A stretch of DNA of 64,000 bases from an uncultured Dehalococcoidia bacterium. GTDB taxonomy: Bacteria > Chloroflexota > Dehalococcoidia > Lucifugimonadales > UBA3495. The notes under the pieces were generated by a model. It did no database searches and was not told where the DNA came from. It was given only the letters and a program-made list of their open reading frames with translations. Of this stretch, positions 50,362 through 58,857 are shown one piece after another; positions within the stretch are counted from its first letter, which is position 1, and each line of letters begins with the position of its first letter. The position numbers were made by a program, and so were the translations under genes. The stretch is from positions 752,091-816,090 of the forward strand of contig CATQHB010000002.1 of NCBI GenBank assembly GCA_958295765.1. Direction: 5' to 3'.

Positions 50362-50550
50362 CCGTTGGCTGCCCACCCGCCGGCTGCGCCAAAAAGCACC
50401 GAGTTTCAGGGATTCACCCCCCTATAGGGATAAAAGGATGGCGGAGGCCGGTAAGGAGACCATATTGCCGACCGGCGGAACGCCGCGACGGGAGATTGGG
50501 TTCGGGACAAGGCGCCCGATACTACAGTCTATAAACTGACTATAGGAAGG

Positions 50551-50628
50551 TGGTACCCCGGATGGGCTTCGATCCCATGATCTCCACCTTGAAAGGGTGG
50601 CGTCCTAACCTGGCTAGACGACCGGGGC
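50551..50628 (-). tRNA. tRNA-Glu (anticodon TTC)
   Basis: Read on the minus strand from 50628: acceptor GCCCCGG pairs with CCGGGGT (G-U at the top), D arm GTCTAGCCAGGTTAGGAC, anticodon arm CCACC-CTTTCAA-GGTGG giving anticodon TTC, T arm TGGG-ATCGAAG-CCCA, discriminator A and an encoded CCA at 50553-50551. The D-arm sequence is typical of bacterial tRNA-Glu. The T loop starts with A rather than T, slightly unusual. 75 nt plus CCA. Confidence 0.93.
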
Positions 50629-50752
50629 ACAGGGGCATTGTACTACACTTGCCGCCGATGCGCTACTGGTAGGGCGTTATTGGTATTTCTAACATTTGTT
50701 GGGATTTCTTGCCCGGCTAACAAACGGTGGCCGGTAGGGGCGGGGTTTCAAC

Positions 50753-50989
50753 CTAGCCCTGCATCATTTCCTCTAACCCGTCTCTTCCGAGGCCGGTCTG
50801 TTTGGGGCCTGGAATTTGTCCCAGCACCCTGCGCCCTAAAACCCGGTTGTTATCGGGGATAACCGTTGTTCTTGGTCTGGCTTCTCCCGGAAAATGACGG
50901 GACAGAAATGCTCCGTGATTACTTCTCCGGTGATTCGTCCAACCATTTTGTTCCAGCAAACGAATCAGGAAACGTCCGGTAATTGCCAA
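50753..50989 (-). CDS. hicA: HicA-family toxin (mRNA interferase)
   Basis: 78 residues with a double-stranded RNA-binding-like HicA fold: LIRLLEQNGWTNHRRSNHGA keeps the catalytic His of the family's G-S-H-x motif (here S-N-H). VIPDNNRVLGRRVLGQIPGP matches the tvP-H...l-gTl-kI segment. The start is TTG 50989, one base after the hicB stop, so it is translationally coupled to the antitoxin. Order hicB-hicA is the reverse of the classic one. The C-terminus (QTGLGRDGLEEMM) is the usual last helix. Confidence 0.8.
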   Translation of the reverse strand: MAITGRFLIRLLEQNGWTNHRRSNHGAFLSRHFPGEARPRTTVIPDNNRVLGRRVLGQIPGPKQTGLGRDGLEEMMQG

Positions 50990-50990
50990 G

Positions 50991-51320
50991 TCAGGCGCCT
51001 GCCGCTGCGGTGGTCAAGGTAAAACTCGATTTCTGGTTGCCTGAGCTTTCCGGCTCCATTATGGCTACTCCGTTTTCTGCCAGGTAGTCATAGAGGTTGG
51101 TCAACTCCTCTATACCGTTCAATTGAAGCAATACCAAGTCCTTGAGTATCCCTTTGGCGCCGTCCAGAGTAGCAGCATTAGCCGCTACTCCCAATTCCTC
51201 GCAGACCCCCACCCATTCGCCGTCGTCCATACGGTAGTCAAGAAACAATTCGATAGTGAAGTCTTGGGCTTCGTTGGTCTGATGCGCGAGGATGACTCGC
51301 TCGCGTACCTCGTCAGCCAT
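50991..51320 (-). CDS. hicB: HicB-like antitoxin
   Basis: 109 residues. ILAHQTNEAQDFTIELFLDY and EWVGVCEELGVAANAATLDGAKGI follow the HicB partial RNase H-like fold (strand - CPEL-like turn - helix), with VCEELG in place of the usual S-x-P-E/D-L-P-G. The C-terminus lacks an obvious helix-turn-helix DNA-binding domain, so autoregulation may be weak or need HicA. ATG 51320 has AAGGGGG upstream. Confidence 0.75.
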   Translation of the reverse strand: MADEVRERVILAHQTNEAQDFTIELFLDYRMDDGEWVGVCEELGVAANAATLDGAKGILKDLVLLQLNGIEELTNLYDYLAENGVAIMEPESSGNQKSSFTLTTAAAGA

Positions 51321-51466
51321 AGATTTCCCCCTTTGTTTAACCGGTATATCTTTAGCCGGTGTACGAAACGGGTTGAAGCTCCCACCTAACGCCGAAATTC
51401 CTGAGTAATTCTGGGTCATTTCCCCCGGAATAGCAAGCGATTCCCCAAGGCAGGCACCCCCCACCC

Positions 51467-52894
51467 CTAACTCACCGGGGGCCGCTTGTCCTGCCAGGGG
51501 CGGGCCTGCTCGAAGGCGGCGGCGGCGCGCAGGACTTGGGCCTCGGCGCCCCGGGGGCCTACCAGGTGCAGGCCAATGGGCATCCCGGCGCTGTCGCTGG
51601 CTTGGGAGAAACCGCAGGGTACGCTGGCGGCGGTCTGGCCGGTCATATTGATGGGGAAGGTGAAGGGCAGGTAGCCCCAGAAAGGATCCACTTCCTTGCC
51701 GCCGATGACCGAGGGACGCTGTTCTACGGGAAAGGCGGGAACCGCCATTGTCGGCGTCAGCAGCAGGTCATAGTCGTCAAAGAAGGTTTCCATCCGGCGG
51801 CGCAACTGGTCCACCCACAGCAGGGCGCGGGACAGGTCGGCGCCGCTTACCGTGGCGCCATGCTCAAAGGCGCGCCGGCCGTACTCGGTGAAGTCGTCCC
51901 GATGCTCCGCCAGCAGGTGGCCGTAGGAGGTGTAAGAGGCGGTGGCGAATACGTCCCAGAAGGCGGCAAAGGGGTCTTCCAGGGCCAGCGGGGGCATTTC
52001 CACCACTGCGCCCAGTTCCTCGAAAACCCGCGCCGCCGCCTCGGTTATCCGTAATACCTCCGGCTCCACGCCGGCATAGCCCAAGTCGGGACTCCAGGCG
52101 ATGCGCCAACCTTGGACCCCATCCGACAATTGCGCCGAGAAATCCGGCGGCGTTTCCCGCATAGAAACCGGGTCGCGGGGGTCGGGGCCGGCCAGAACCT
52201 GGAGCAGCAGGGCGGTGTCCGCCACGGTGCGGGACATCGGGCCGGACTGGGAGAAGTGATTGGCGGCCGGAAAGCCGTAGCCGCCGTATCGGGGCACCCG
52301 GCCCTGGGAGGGCTTGATGCCAAAGACGCCGCTGAAGCTGGCCGGGATACGAATGGAACCGCCGCCGTCGCTGCCGGTCGCCAGGGTGCAGAGGCCGGAG
52401 GCCAGGGCCGCCGCCGCGCCGCCGCTGGAACCGCCGGGGGTGCGTTCCGTATCCCAGGGGTTGCGGCAGGCATCGCCCAGCCGGTTCTCCGTAGTGCCGG
52501 ACAGCCCGAACTCCGGCGTGTTGGTCTTGCCCAGGATGATGGCGCCGGCCGCCCGCACTCGCTCCACCACCACCGAATCCAGGTCCGGTGTCCGGTCCCG
52601 GAACAGGGCCGAACCCAGGGTAGTACGCAGGTCTTTGGTCATTTCCAGGTCTTTGACCGACAGGGGGATGCCGTGCAGCGGCCCCGGCGTTTCACCTTGC
52701 TGAGTGGCGGCATCGGCGGCGGCGGCGGCGACCAGGGCTTGCTCCGGGCAAAGGGTAAGGTAAGCGTTGAGCCGGGGGTTGAACTCCTCAATCCGGCGGT
52801 AGAACAACTCGGTCAGTTCGACGCAGGAGACCTGCCTGGAATCAATAAGTTGGCGCAATTCGGTGGCCGGCGTAAAGGCCAATTCCTGGCTCAT
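51467..52894 (-). CDS. Amidase signature family enzyme
   Basis: 475 residues. The Ser-cisSer-Lys triad is complete: Lys in GIPLSVKDLEMT, the cis-Ser in RTPGGSSGGAAAALASG, and the nucleophile Ser in GSDGGGSIRIPASFSGVFG. Substrates of the family range from small amides to Glu-tRNA; the absence of gatB/gatC neighbours and the C-terminal PCGFSQASDSAGMPIGLHLV suggest a catabolic amidase, not GatA. ATG 52894 is favoured by GAGGAG nine bases upstream over a GTG six bases earlier. Confidence 0.9.
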   Translation of the reverse strand: MSQELAFTPATELRQLIDSRQVSCVELTELFYRRIEEFNPRLNAYLTLCPEQALVAAAAADAATQQGETPGPLHGIPLSVKDLEMTKDLRTTLGSALFRDRTPDLDSVVVERVRAAGAIILGKTNTPEFGLSGTTENRLGDACRNPWDTERTPGGSSGGAAAALASGLCTLATGSDGGGSIRIPASFSGVFGIKPSQGRVPRYGGYGFPAANHFSQSGPMSRTVADTALLLQVLAGPDPRDPVSMRETPPDFSAQLSDGVQGWRIAWSPDLGYAGVEPEVLRITEAAARVFEELGAVVEMPPLALEDPFAAFWDVFATASYTSYGHLLAEHRDDFTEYGRRAFEHGATVSGADLSRALLWVDQLRRRMETFFDDYDLLLTPTMAVPAFPVEQRPSVIGGKEVDPFWGYLPFTFPINMTGQTAASVPCGFSQASDSAGMPIGLHLVGPRGAEAQVLRAAAAFEQARPWQDKRPPVS

Positions 52895-53293
52895 AATCAC
52901 TTCTCCTCAGTTAGATACCCGCCAAAACCGCAATTTTTGGCGTTTATCCGAATTATTTTCCAATTGACGTTACATAAGTTGCGTGGCTACAATCCGGGCT
53001 ATTATAGCAAAGTCGAACCGGTATTTTTCATCATAGAGGCACGGATGCCGGGCCGGCGCCAAGTCAATACCAATAACAATATACATCCGCCCCGATAACA
53101 ATATCCGCTCATGATGAGCCTTTCATTCGCTCATGATGAGCCGGTCATCCGCTCATGGTGAGCTTGTCGAACCATCCATACCGGCTTGGAGCGCATCCTT
53201 CGACAAGCCCAGGACGAACGGTGAGCGAATGTAACTGAACTTACACCGGCCCGGCCTCAGAGCAATGGCCGGGTAATAACAAGGAAGCAACCA
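52895..53293. repeat. 399-bp divergent intergenic region with a candidate promoter and family B arms
   Basis: TTGACG (52964-52969), 18 bases, TACAAT (52988-52993) could drive the NAD-kinase-like gene. Family B arms follow: two short CGCTCATGATGAGC palindromes (about 53106 and 53129), then a full unit from about 53150 (CGCTCATGGTGAGCTTGTCG) to about 53225. No gene supported. Confidence 0.55.
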
Positions 53294-54352
53294 TTGACCA
53301 AAGTGGGGATAATCGCTAATCCGGCGGCCAGCAAGGACATTCGGCGTCTGGTGGCCCAGGGCCGAGTGGTTCCCGATTGGGAAAAGGTCAACATCGTCCG
53401 CCGCGTGCTGCTGGGCCTCCAGGCCGTGGGGGTTGAGCAGGTGGTAACGATGCCCGACGGCTCCCACCTGTGCGAGCGGGCGCGGGACGATTCCCAGCTT
53501 ACCCTGGCCCTGTCCCCGCTGGATATGCCCACCTACTACACCGAGGGCGACACGGTCCGAGCCGCCGCTCGGATGGCGGAGTTGGGGGTGCGGTGTCTGA
53601 TAACCCTGGGCGGCGACGGCACCAACCGGGCGGTGGCCCGCGGCTGCTGCGCCCTGCCCATTGTGCCTATCTCCACCGGCACCAACAACGTCTTTCCGGC
53701 GATGACCGAAGGCACCCTGGCCGGCCTGGCCGCCGGGCTGGTGGCCCGGGGCAGCCTGGAACCGGAGTGGGTAACGGTGGTAAGCAAGACCCTGGCGGTG
53801 TACGTGGACGGGGAGTACCGGGACCTGGCCCTGGTGGACGTGGCCCTGTCCCGGGAGCGGTTTGTCGCGACCCGCGCCATCTGGGATTTGGAAACGCTGT
53901 ACGAAGTGTTCCTGACCCGCGCCGAACCGGCCGGCCTGGGCCTTTCCTCGGTGGGGGCGCGGTTGCAGCCGGTTTCCCTGAATGACGCCGGCGGGCTGCA
54001 TTACGTCCTGGGGCATAACGGCAATGCCGGTGGAAATGAGCCGGGGGAGCGGCGGGAGACTCAACCGGTCGCCGGGGATGCCCGCGCCGCTGCCGCTATC
54101 GCCACCGTCCTGGCGCCCATCGCTCCGGGTATGGTGCCGGCGGTGCCGATTGCCCAATGGCGCCGGCTACCCGAGGGGGAGCGGGTCGCGGTGGAACGGC
54201 GACACAGCGCCATTGCCCTGGACGGCGAGCGGGCCTTTACGGTAACCCCGGAGCAGCAGGTGGAAATATCGGTGCAGCGCAACGGCCCGCCGGTGGTGCA
54301 GGTGGAACGCGCCCTCACCCTGGCGGCGGAGCAGGGTTTGTTCCGACGGTAG
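53294..54352 (+). CDS. ATP-NAD kinase-like protein (AcoX type)
   Basis: 352 residues. GIIANPAASKDIRRLV opens the domain; CLITLGGDGTNRAVARG is the GGDG diacylglycerol/NAD kinase-type ATP motif; PISTGTNNVFPAMTEGTLAG is the partner motif. Length and order match the AcoX group found with acetoin catabolism genes, whose reaction is not settled. No acetoin dehydrogenase genes are nearby. The start is TTG 53294, set by AAGGAAG upstream. Confidence 0.82.
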   Translation: MTKVGIIANPAASKDIRRLVAQGRVVPDWEKVNIVRRVLLGLQAVGVEQVVTMPDGSHLCERARDDSQLTLALSPLDMPTYYTEGDTVRAAARMAELGVRCLITLGGDGTNRAVARGCCALPIVPISTGTNNVFPAMTEGTLAGLAAGLVARGSLEPEWVTVVSKTLAVYVDGEYRDLALVDVALSRERFVATRAIWDLETLYEVFLTRAEPAGLGLSSVGARLQPVSLNDAGGLHYVLGHNGNAGGNEPGERRETQPVAGDARAAAAIATVLAPIAPGMVPAVPIAQWRRLPEGERVAVERRHSAIALDGERAFTVTPEQQVEISVQRNGPPVVQVERALTLAAEQGLFRR

Positions 54353-54437
54353 CTTGAGCAGCCCGGATAGCAATTTGACCGGTAGCAACAAGTAACCTGG
54401 TTCTCATATCAGAGTGGTGAAGGGTGGTGAGTGGTAA

Positions 54438-55322
54438 ATGGTAGTTATGCAAGATCCCGGAGTTCTGACCCTGGATAACGAGCGGTTATGTTCCTGTCCC
54501 TCCAAGCACATCAACTGTCTGACCGCCAAGGAGTGGATAAAGTCCCAGTTGGGCGTTTGGCAGTTCTACTACGAATCCCGAGACATTCGCGACAAGAGCG
54601 CGCATCCGGCGACTTTTCCCATCTCTCTGGCCGCCCGTTGCATCTCCCTGTTCACCCACGAGGGCGAACTGGTCCTTGACCCCTTTGTGGGCAGCGGGAC
54701 GACTCTGGTGGCGGCGCAGGACTTGAACCGCAACGCCGTCGGGTTTGACCTGAAGGGCGAGTACGTGGAGTTGAGCGAGTCCCGGCTGGACGGCGCCGGC
54801 CGGGAAGGAGAGGCCCGGCAACTGGCGATTTGCGCCGACGCCCGCAACGTCGCCGATTACCTGGAACCGGAATCGGTCAGCCTGATTCTGACTTCGCCGC
54901 CCTATGCCAACCTGCTGAACCGTCCCCGGTTGAACAAGAGCCGGCGCGGCGTTGAGCGGAAAAACGGTCAATACCTCAAGAATGAGCAATACAGCCAGGA
55001 CGCCCGGGACTTGGGGATATTGTCCCTGGATACCTACCAGGAGGCTATGGCGGAGATTTATGGCGGGCTGTTCCCGTTGCTCAAGGAACGGGGCCACTGC
55101 GTAATCGACGTACCCGATATGTGGCTGGACAACCGGCGGGTTACGATTCACACCGCCGTGGTTGACGCCCTGCGCGCGGTGGGGTACGAACTGCGCAACA
55201 CCATAATCTGGGACCGCACCAACATCGTGAACCGGGTTGGCATCTTTGGCTGGCCGTCCAACTACATAACGATGGGCACCACCTTTGAGTACCTGCTGGA
55301 CTTCTGGAAACCCCCGGCTTAA
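54438..55322 (+). CDS. DNA methyltransferase, N4/N6 type, motif I before IV
   Basis: 294 residues. The motif X-like region HPATFPISLAARCISLFTHE runs into motif I DPFVGSGTTLVAAQ (81-94), then motif IV TSPPYANLL (152-160), giving the X-I-IV order of a gamma-like arrangement rather than the IV-then-I order of beta-class enzymes. S-P-P-Y suggests N4-cytosine or N6-adenine. No restriction enzyme lies next to it, so it is an orphan methylase or part of a split system. Cysteine pairs near the N-terminus (ERLCSCPSKHINC) might bind metal. A second ATG (54447) is also possible. Confidence 0.85.
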   Translation: MVVMQDPGVLTLDNERLCSCPSKHINCLTAKEWIKSQLGVWQFYYESRDIRDKSAHPATFPISLAARCISLFTHEGELVLDPFVGSGTTLVAAQDLNRNAVGFDLKGEYVELSESRLDGAGREGEARQLAICADARNVADYLEPESVSLILTSPPYANLLNRPRLNKSRRGVERKNGQYLKNEQYSQDARDLGILSLDTYQEAMAEIYGGLFPLLKERGHCVIDVPDMWLDNRRVTIHTAVVDALRAVGYELRNTIIWDRTNIVNRVGIFGWPSNYITMGTTFEYLLDFWKPPA

Positions 55323-55665
55323 ACCGGGTAATTGGGTCTTAACCAAGGCAACCCAAGTAACCGCCGCATAACAACCCGTCGTTCCGGCGTAGGCCGGAAT
55401 CCAGAACCGTCGATAGCCGGCCCGCTCTTTTCCGGGGGATTTCCTGGATTCCGGCTTTCGCCGGAACGACGGTTGTTTGCGGCGGTTGACCTGGTTAAGG
55501 CGTGATTGCCCGGTTGACCTGGTTAAGACGCGGTTGCCCGGCCCCGGCCGGTTCCTGGAAAGCCCCCTAACCGGCTTGATGGTATAATCCGTTCAGTTTC
55601 GGCGGGATAAGTTGCCGGGGCGCCATCAGGCACAGGACAGGACAGGATAGGATAGGGAGGGGCGT
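55323..55665. repeat. 343-bp gap with one family C element
   Basis: The family C element is at 55376-55472, in the opposite orientation to that at 45881. Near 55628-55660 a run of AGGAC/AGGAT pentamers leads into GGGAGGGG, the ribosome site of the TSUP gene. No gene supported. Confidence 0.65.
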
Positions 55666-56415
55666 TTGCTTTCCGGGCCGGAACTGGTGATTGTCCTGGT
55701 TGCCGTTGTGGTGGGCGCCACCATTATGGGCACGGTCAGCTTTGGAATGGGCCTGGTAGTGGCCCCGGTTTTGCTGTTGTTCCTGGCCCCCAAGCCGGCG
55801 ATCGTTACGGTCAACGCCATTATTCCCATCCTGCTGTCCTTGGTACTGCTCACCACCTGGCGCCACCTGGAGTTTCGGCGGCTGCGCGGGATGGCCCTGG
55901 GCGGTATCCTGGCGGTGCCTTTGGGCGTGCTGGTACTGGCATCGGCCAACCCTGCCGTCCTGAGAATAATCATTGGGCTGGCGATCCTCGGCCTGGGGCT
56001 GCTCAACCTGCTCAATATCCAACTGCCCTTGGCCCGGCGGCGGGGCAGCGGCCTGCTGACCGGCTTCCTGACCTCCCTGTCCATCACCACCTTGAGCATT
56101 GGCGGCCCGTTGGCGGCCTCCTACGTTATGGCGCAGCACTGGCGCCGGGAACAGATGCGGGCCGCCCTGGCTTTCTATTTTCTCTGCACCTACATTGTCG
56201 CCTTTGCCCTCTATTCCCTGACCGGCCTGGTTGACCGGGATACGCTGGTGAACATTGCAATGCTGATTCCCGCGATAGTGGTGGGTTTTGGCCTGGGCGC
56301 CCTGCTGGTGCGCCGAATGAATGAAGGCGTGTTCCGCTACGCCGCGATCGGGGTGATAATCACCGGGAGCCTGGTGCTGCTGGGGCAAGAGGTGTTCCGG
56401 GCAGTGGGGGGCTGA
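55666..56415 (+). CDS. TSUP-family (TauE/SafE) anion permease
   Basis: 249-residue membrane protein with about 7-8 TM helices and the two-fold TauE/SafE repeat: TIMGTVSFGMGLVVAPVLLL in the first half, GFLTSLSITTLSIGGPLAAS in the second. Family members move sulfite, sulfonates or organic anions out of the cell. The TTG start at 55666 has GGGAGGGG five bases upstream. It converges on trxB across a hairpin. Confidence 0.87.
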   Translation: MLSGPELVIVLVAVVVGATIMGTVSFGMGLVVAPVLLLFLAPKPAIVTVNAIIPILLSLVLLTTWRHLEFRRLRGMALGGILAVPLGVLVLASANPAVLRIIIGLAILGLGLLNLLNIQLPLARRRGSGLLTGFLTSLSITTLSIGGPLAASYVMAQHWRREQMRAALAFYFLCTYIVAFALYSLTGLVDRDTLVNIAMLIPAIVVGFGLGALLVRRMNEGVFRYAAIGVIITGSLVLLGQEVFRAVGG

Positions 56416-56425
56416 TTCACCGGGA

Positions 56426-56481
56426 TGGGCCGGATCTACCGGATCGGTCTGTATTCCGAATTATCCGGTAGATCCGGCCCA
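56426..56481. terminator. Bidirectional terminator hairpin between TSUP gene and trxB
   Basis: TGGGCCGGATCTACCGGAT (56426-56444) pairs perfectly over 19 bp with ATCCGGTAGATCCGGCCCA (56463-56481), extended outward by further pairing. It lies between convergent stops at 56415 and 56507. Confidence 0.7.
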
Positions 56482-56506
56482 GCCCGGTGAGAATAGTTTG
56501 CCGGGG

Positions 56507-57427
56507 TTACCCGCTCAGGTCGTGGTAGGCGGCCAGGGCGGCGGTGATGCCGTCGCCGACGGCGGCGCCCAACTGACGGGTGGAGTCGGCGCGGGCATCG
56601 CCGCAGGCATAGACGCCGGGGGCCTTGGTGCGCATCTGAATGTCGGTGTAAATGTGGCCCAGGGCATCCATATCCACCTGCCCTTTCAGGTACTCGGTGT
56701 TGGGGTGAAAGCCCACGTAGATAAAGGCGGCGGCGGTGGGGTACTCATAGACCTCGCCCGACTTCAGGTCTTTGACCCGCGCGTGTTCCAGGGCCTCGTT
56801 GCCGGTGAACTCTTCCACCACGTGGCTCCAGAGCCACTTGAACTTGGGGCTGGCGAAGGCCCGTTCCTGGAGCACCTTGGTTGCCCGCAGTTCGTCCCGG
56901 CGGTGAATCACGGTTACCGAGTTGACGATGCCGCTGAGGTAGTAGCTTTCGTCCATTGCGGCGTCGCCGCCGCCCACCACCACCACGTCCTGGCCGCGGA
57001 AAAAGTTGCCGTCGCACACGGCGCAGTAGGAGACGCCCCGCCCGGCGTATTCGTCCTCGCCGGTTACGCCCAGCTTGTTGTGCGCCCCGCCGGTGGCGAT
57101 GATGACGCTCCGGGCGGTGTATTCCTTGTCGTAGGTGCGGATAACCTTCACCGGTTGATCCAGGGCCTCAACCTCTTCCACTTCGGCGTAGTCAATGGTG
57201 GCGCCGAAACGGGTGGTCTGCTCCTCCATCATCTGGGCCAGTTCCTGCCCTTTGACCCCTTGGGGAAAGCCGGGGTAGTTCTCAATTTCGTCGGTAATCA
57301 GCAACTGGCCGCCCGGCCCCAGGGACTCGAGAATCAAGGTCTTCATCATCGCCCTGGTGGTGTATAGCCCGGCGGCCAGGCCGGCGGCGCCGGCGCCCAG
57401 GATGATGGCATCGTACTCCGCTTCCAT
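56507..57427 (-). CDS. trxB: Thioredoxin reductase-like flavoprotein
   Basis: FAD/NADPH-dependent disulfide reductase, 306 residues, normal size. AIILGAGAAGLAAGLYTTR is the FAD dinucleotide motif, CAVC (C135, C138) the redox-active pair, VVVVGGGDAAMDES the NADPH motif, and VYACGDARADSTRQLGAAVG the C-terminal FAD motif. It would reduce thioredoxins; the thioredoxin-like selenoprotein at 32797 is one candidate partner, though not linked genetically. Monocistronic. Confidence 0.93.
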   Translation of the reverse strand: MEAEYDAIILGAGAAGLAAGLYTTRAMMKTLILESLGPGGQLLITDEIENYPGFPQGVKGQELAQMMEEQTTRFGATIDYAEVEEVEALDQPVKVIRTYDKEYTARSVIIATGGAHNKLGVTGEDEYAGRGVSYCAVCDGNFFRGQDVVVVGGGDAAMDESYYLSGIVNSVTVIHRRDELRATKVLQERAFASPKFKWLWSHVVEEFTGNEALEHARVKDLKSGEVYEYPTAAAFIYVGFHPNTEYLKGQVDMDALGHIYTDIQMRTKAPGVYACGDARADSTRQLGAAVGDGITAALAAYHDLSG

Positions 57428-57473
57428 TTATCGCTTGTTCCTCCTGGTTCAGGTTTATTTGGGTTGAATTAAG

Positions 57474-58454
57474 TTAAGCTGAACGGCCCGACGCCGGACG
57501 GCTCGCGGACGGTTCGCCGGATTGGTTGATTTCCCGGAAGTATTCTACCGTCCGCTGCAAGCCTTCTTCCAAGCCGACTTGAGAACTCCAGCCCAAATCC
57601 CGCAGGGACTTGGCGCAATCCAGGGCGATTTTATGCACCTCGCCGGGCCGGTGGGGCCGGCGCTCGGCCTCCCAGCGGTATTGCAGGGCTTCTTTTATGG
57701 ACTGAAAGATGTGGTTGACGCTGCTGCCTTCCCCGGAACCGATGTTCACCGTCCGGTGGTTGCCCCGGTCGATGGCCCGCATATTGGCCTCTACCACGTC
57801 GGCCACGTATATAAAGTCCCGTTCCTGGTCGCCGTCGCCGAAAATCAGGGGCTGCCGGCCCTCCAGCATAGTCTGGATGAAAATGGCGATGACTCCCGCC
57901 TCGCCGTGGGGGTCCTGGCGGGGGCCGTAAACGTTCCCGTAGCGCAGGGTAGTATAGTTCAGGCGATAGAGGCGGTGAAACAACTCGATGTATTGTTCGG
58001 CCATATACTTGGACAACCCGTAGGGAGAGGTCGGCGCAACCGGGGTCTCCTCGCTACAGGGGTTGCTTTCCGGGTTGCCGTAGATGGCGCCGCCGGTGGA
58101 GGAGAAAATGAACTTGTCGATACCCTTCTGGCGGGCGGCGTCCAGCAGCCGGAGGGTGCCGATGACATTGACTTCCGCATTATCGACCGGGTTCTCGGTG
58201 GAATAGGTTACGCTGACCCGGGCTGCCAGGTGAAAGACCAGGTCCGGCTGCTCCCGGTTAAAAATATCCTGCACCGACGTCTGGGTGATGTCGGAGTGGT
58301 AGAAGGTGGCGGCCGGGTTCAGGTTCCGCAGCTTGCCGGCGCTCAAATCGTCAATGACGGCTACCTTGTAACCCTCGGACAACAGCCGGTCAACCAGGTG
58401 AGAGCCGATAAACCCGGCGCCGCCGGTAACCAGGGCCTTTCTCGAATCGGACAT
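57474..58454 (-). CDS. NAD-dependent sugar-nucleotide epimerase (GalE-like)
   Basis: 326 residues of the extended short-chain dehydrogenase family. VTGGAGFIGSHLVDRLL binds NAD; the active-site SSTGGAIYG then PYGLSKYMAEQY supply Ser and the Y-x-x-x-K pair. Members interconvert UDP-glucose and UDP-galactose or related sugars; exact specificity is open. ATG 58454 (MSDSRKALVTGGAG) was chosen for its short lead into the NAD motif; ATG 58481 is possible. No sugar-polymer genes are adjacent. Confidence 0.9.
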   Translation of the reverse strand: MSDSRKALVTGGAGFIGSHLVDRLLSEGYKVAVIDDLSAGKLRNLNPAATFYHSDITQTSVQDIFNREQPDLVFHLAARVSVTYSTENPVDNAEVNVIGTLRLLDAARQKGIDKFIFSSTGGAIYGNPESNPCSEETPVAPTSPYGLSKYMAEQYIELFHRLYRLNYTTLRYGNVYGPRQDPHGEAGVIAIFIQTMLEGRQPLIFGDGDQERDFIYVADVVEANMRAIDRGNHRTVNIGSGEGSSVNHIFQSIKEALQYRWEAERRPHRPGEVHKIALDCAKSLRDLGWSSQVGLEEGLQRTVEYFREINQSGEPSASRPASGRSA

Positions 58455-58857
58455 AATGGCCTCTTGTGAAAAGTAACACAAACATAATACGCCTAACCGG
58501 GACGCAACACAACGGGTTGGCGGTGGGTCGGCCAGGGCAATCGCATTTTAATCCGGTCAACCCGTGCAACCGTCGTTCCGGCGAAAGCCGGAATCCAGAA
58601 CCCTCGTTAGCCAACCCGTTCTTTTCCGGGGATTTCCTGGATTCCGGCTTTCGCCGGAACGACGGTTTTATGCTGCGATACAACATCCGCTCATGGTGAG
58701 CTTGTCGAACCACCTGCTCATCCTTCGACCGGCTCATGGCAGTTGCATAAATCTGGTACAGCCCGGCTTTGTGTGGTAAAGTTGCAATCGCCAAATCGCC
58801 GGATTTCCCCGGCCGGCTGAACCGGCTACCGGGGGAGCCACTTTTAGGGAGATGGAC
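58455..58857. repeat. 403-bp divergent gap with family C and family B repeats
   Basis: Family C at 58570-58665 (same orientation as the 55376 copy). A family B unit lies at about 58688-58740 (CGCTCATGGTGAGCTTGTCG ... CCTTCGACCGGCTCATGG). AT-richer bases 58775-58800 may hold the promoter of the reductase gene. No gene. Confidence 0.6.

Noticed and set aside
55567..56388. 273-codon minus-strand frame opposite the TSUP permease
   Set aside because: Gln/Gly/His-rich shadow; the plus strand shows regular TM helices and a ribosome site.
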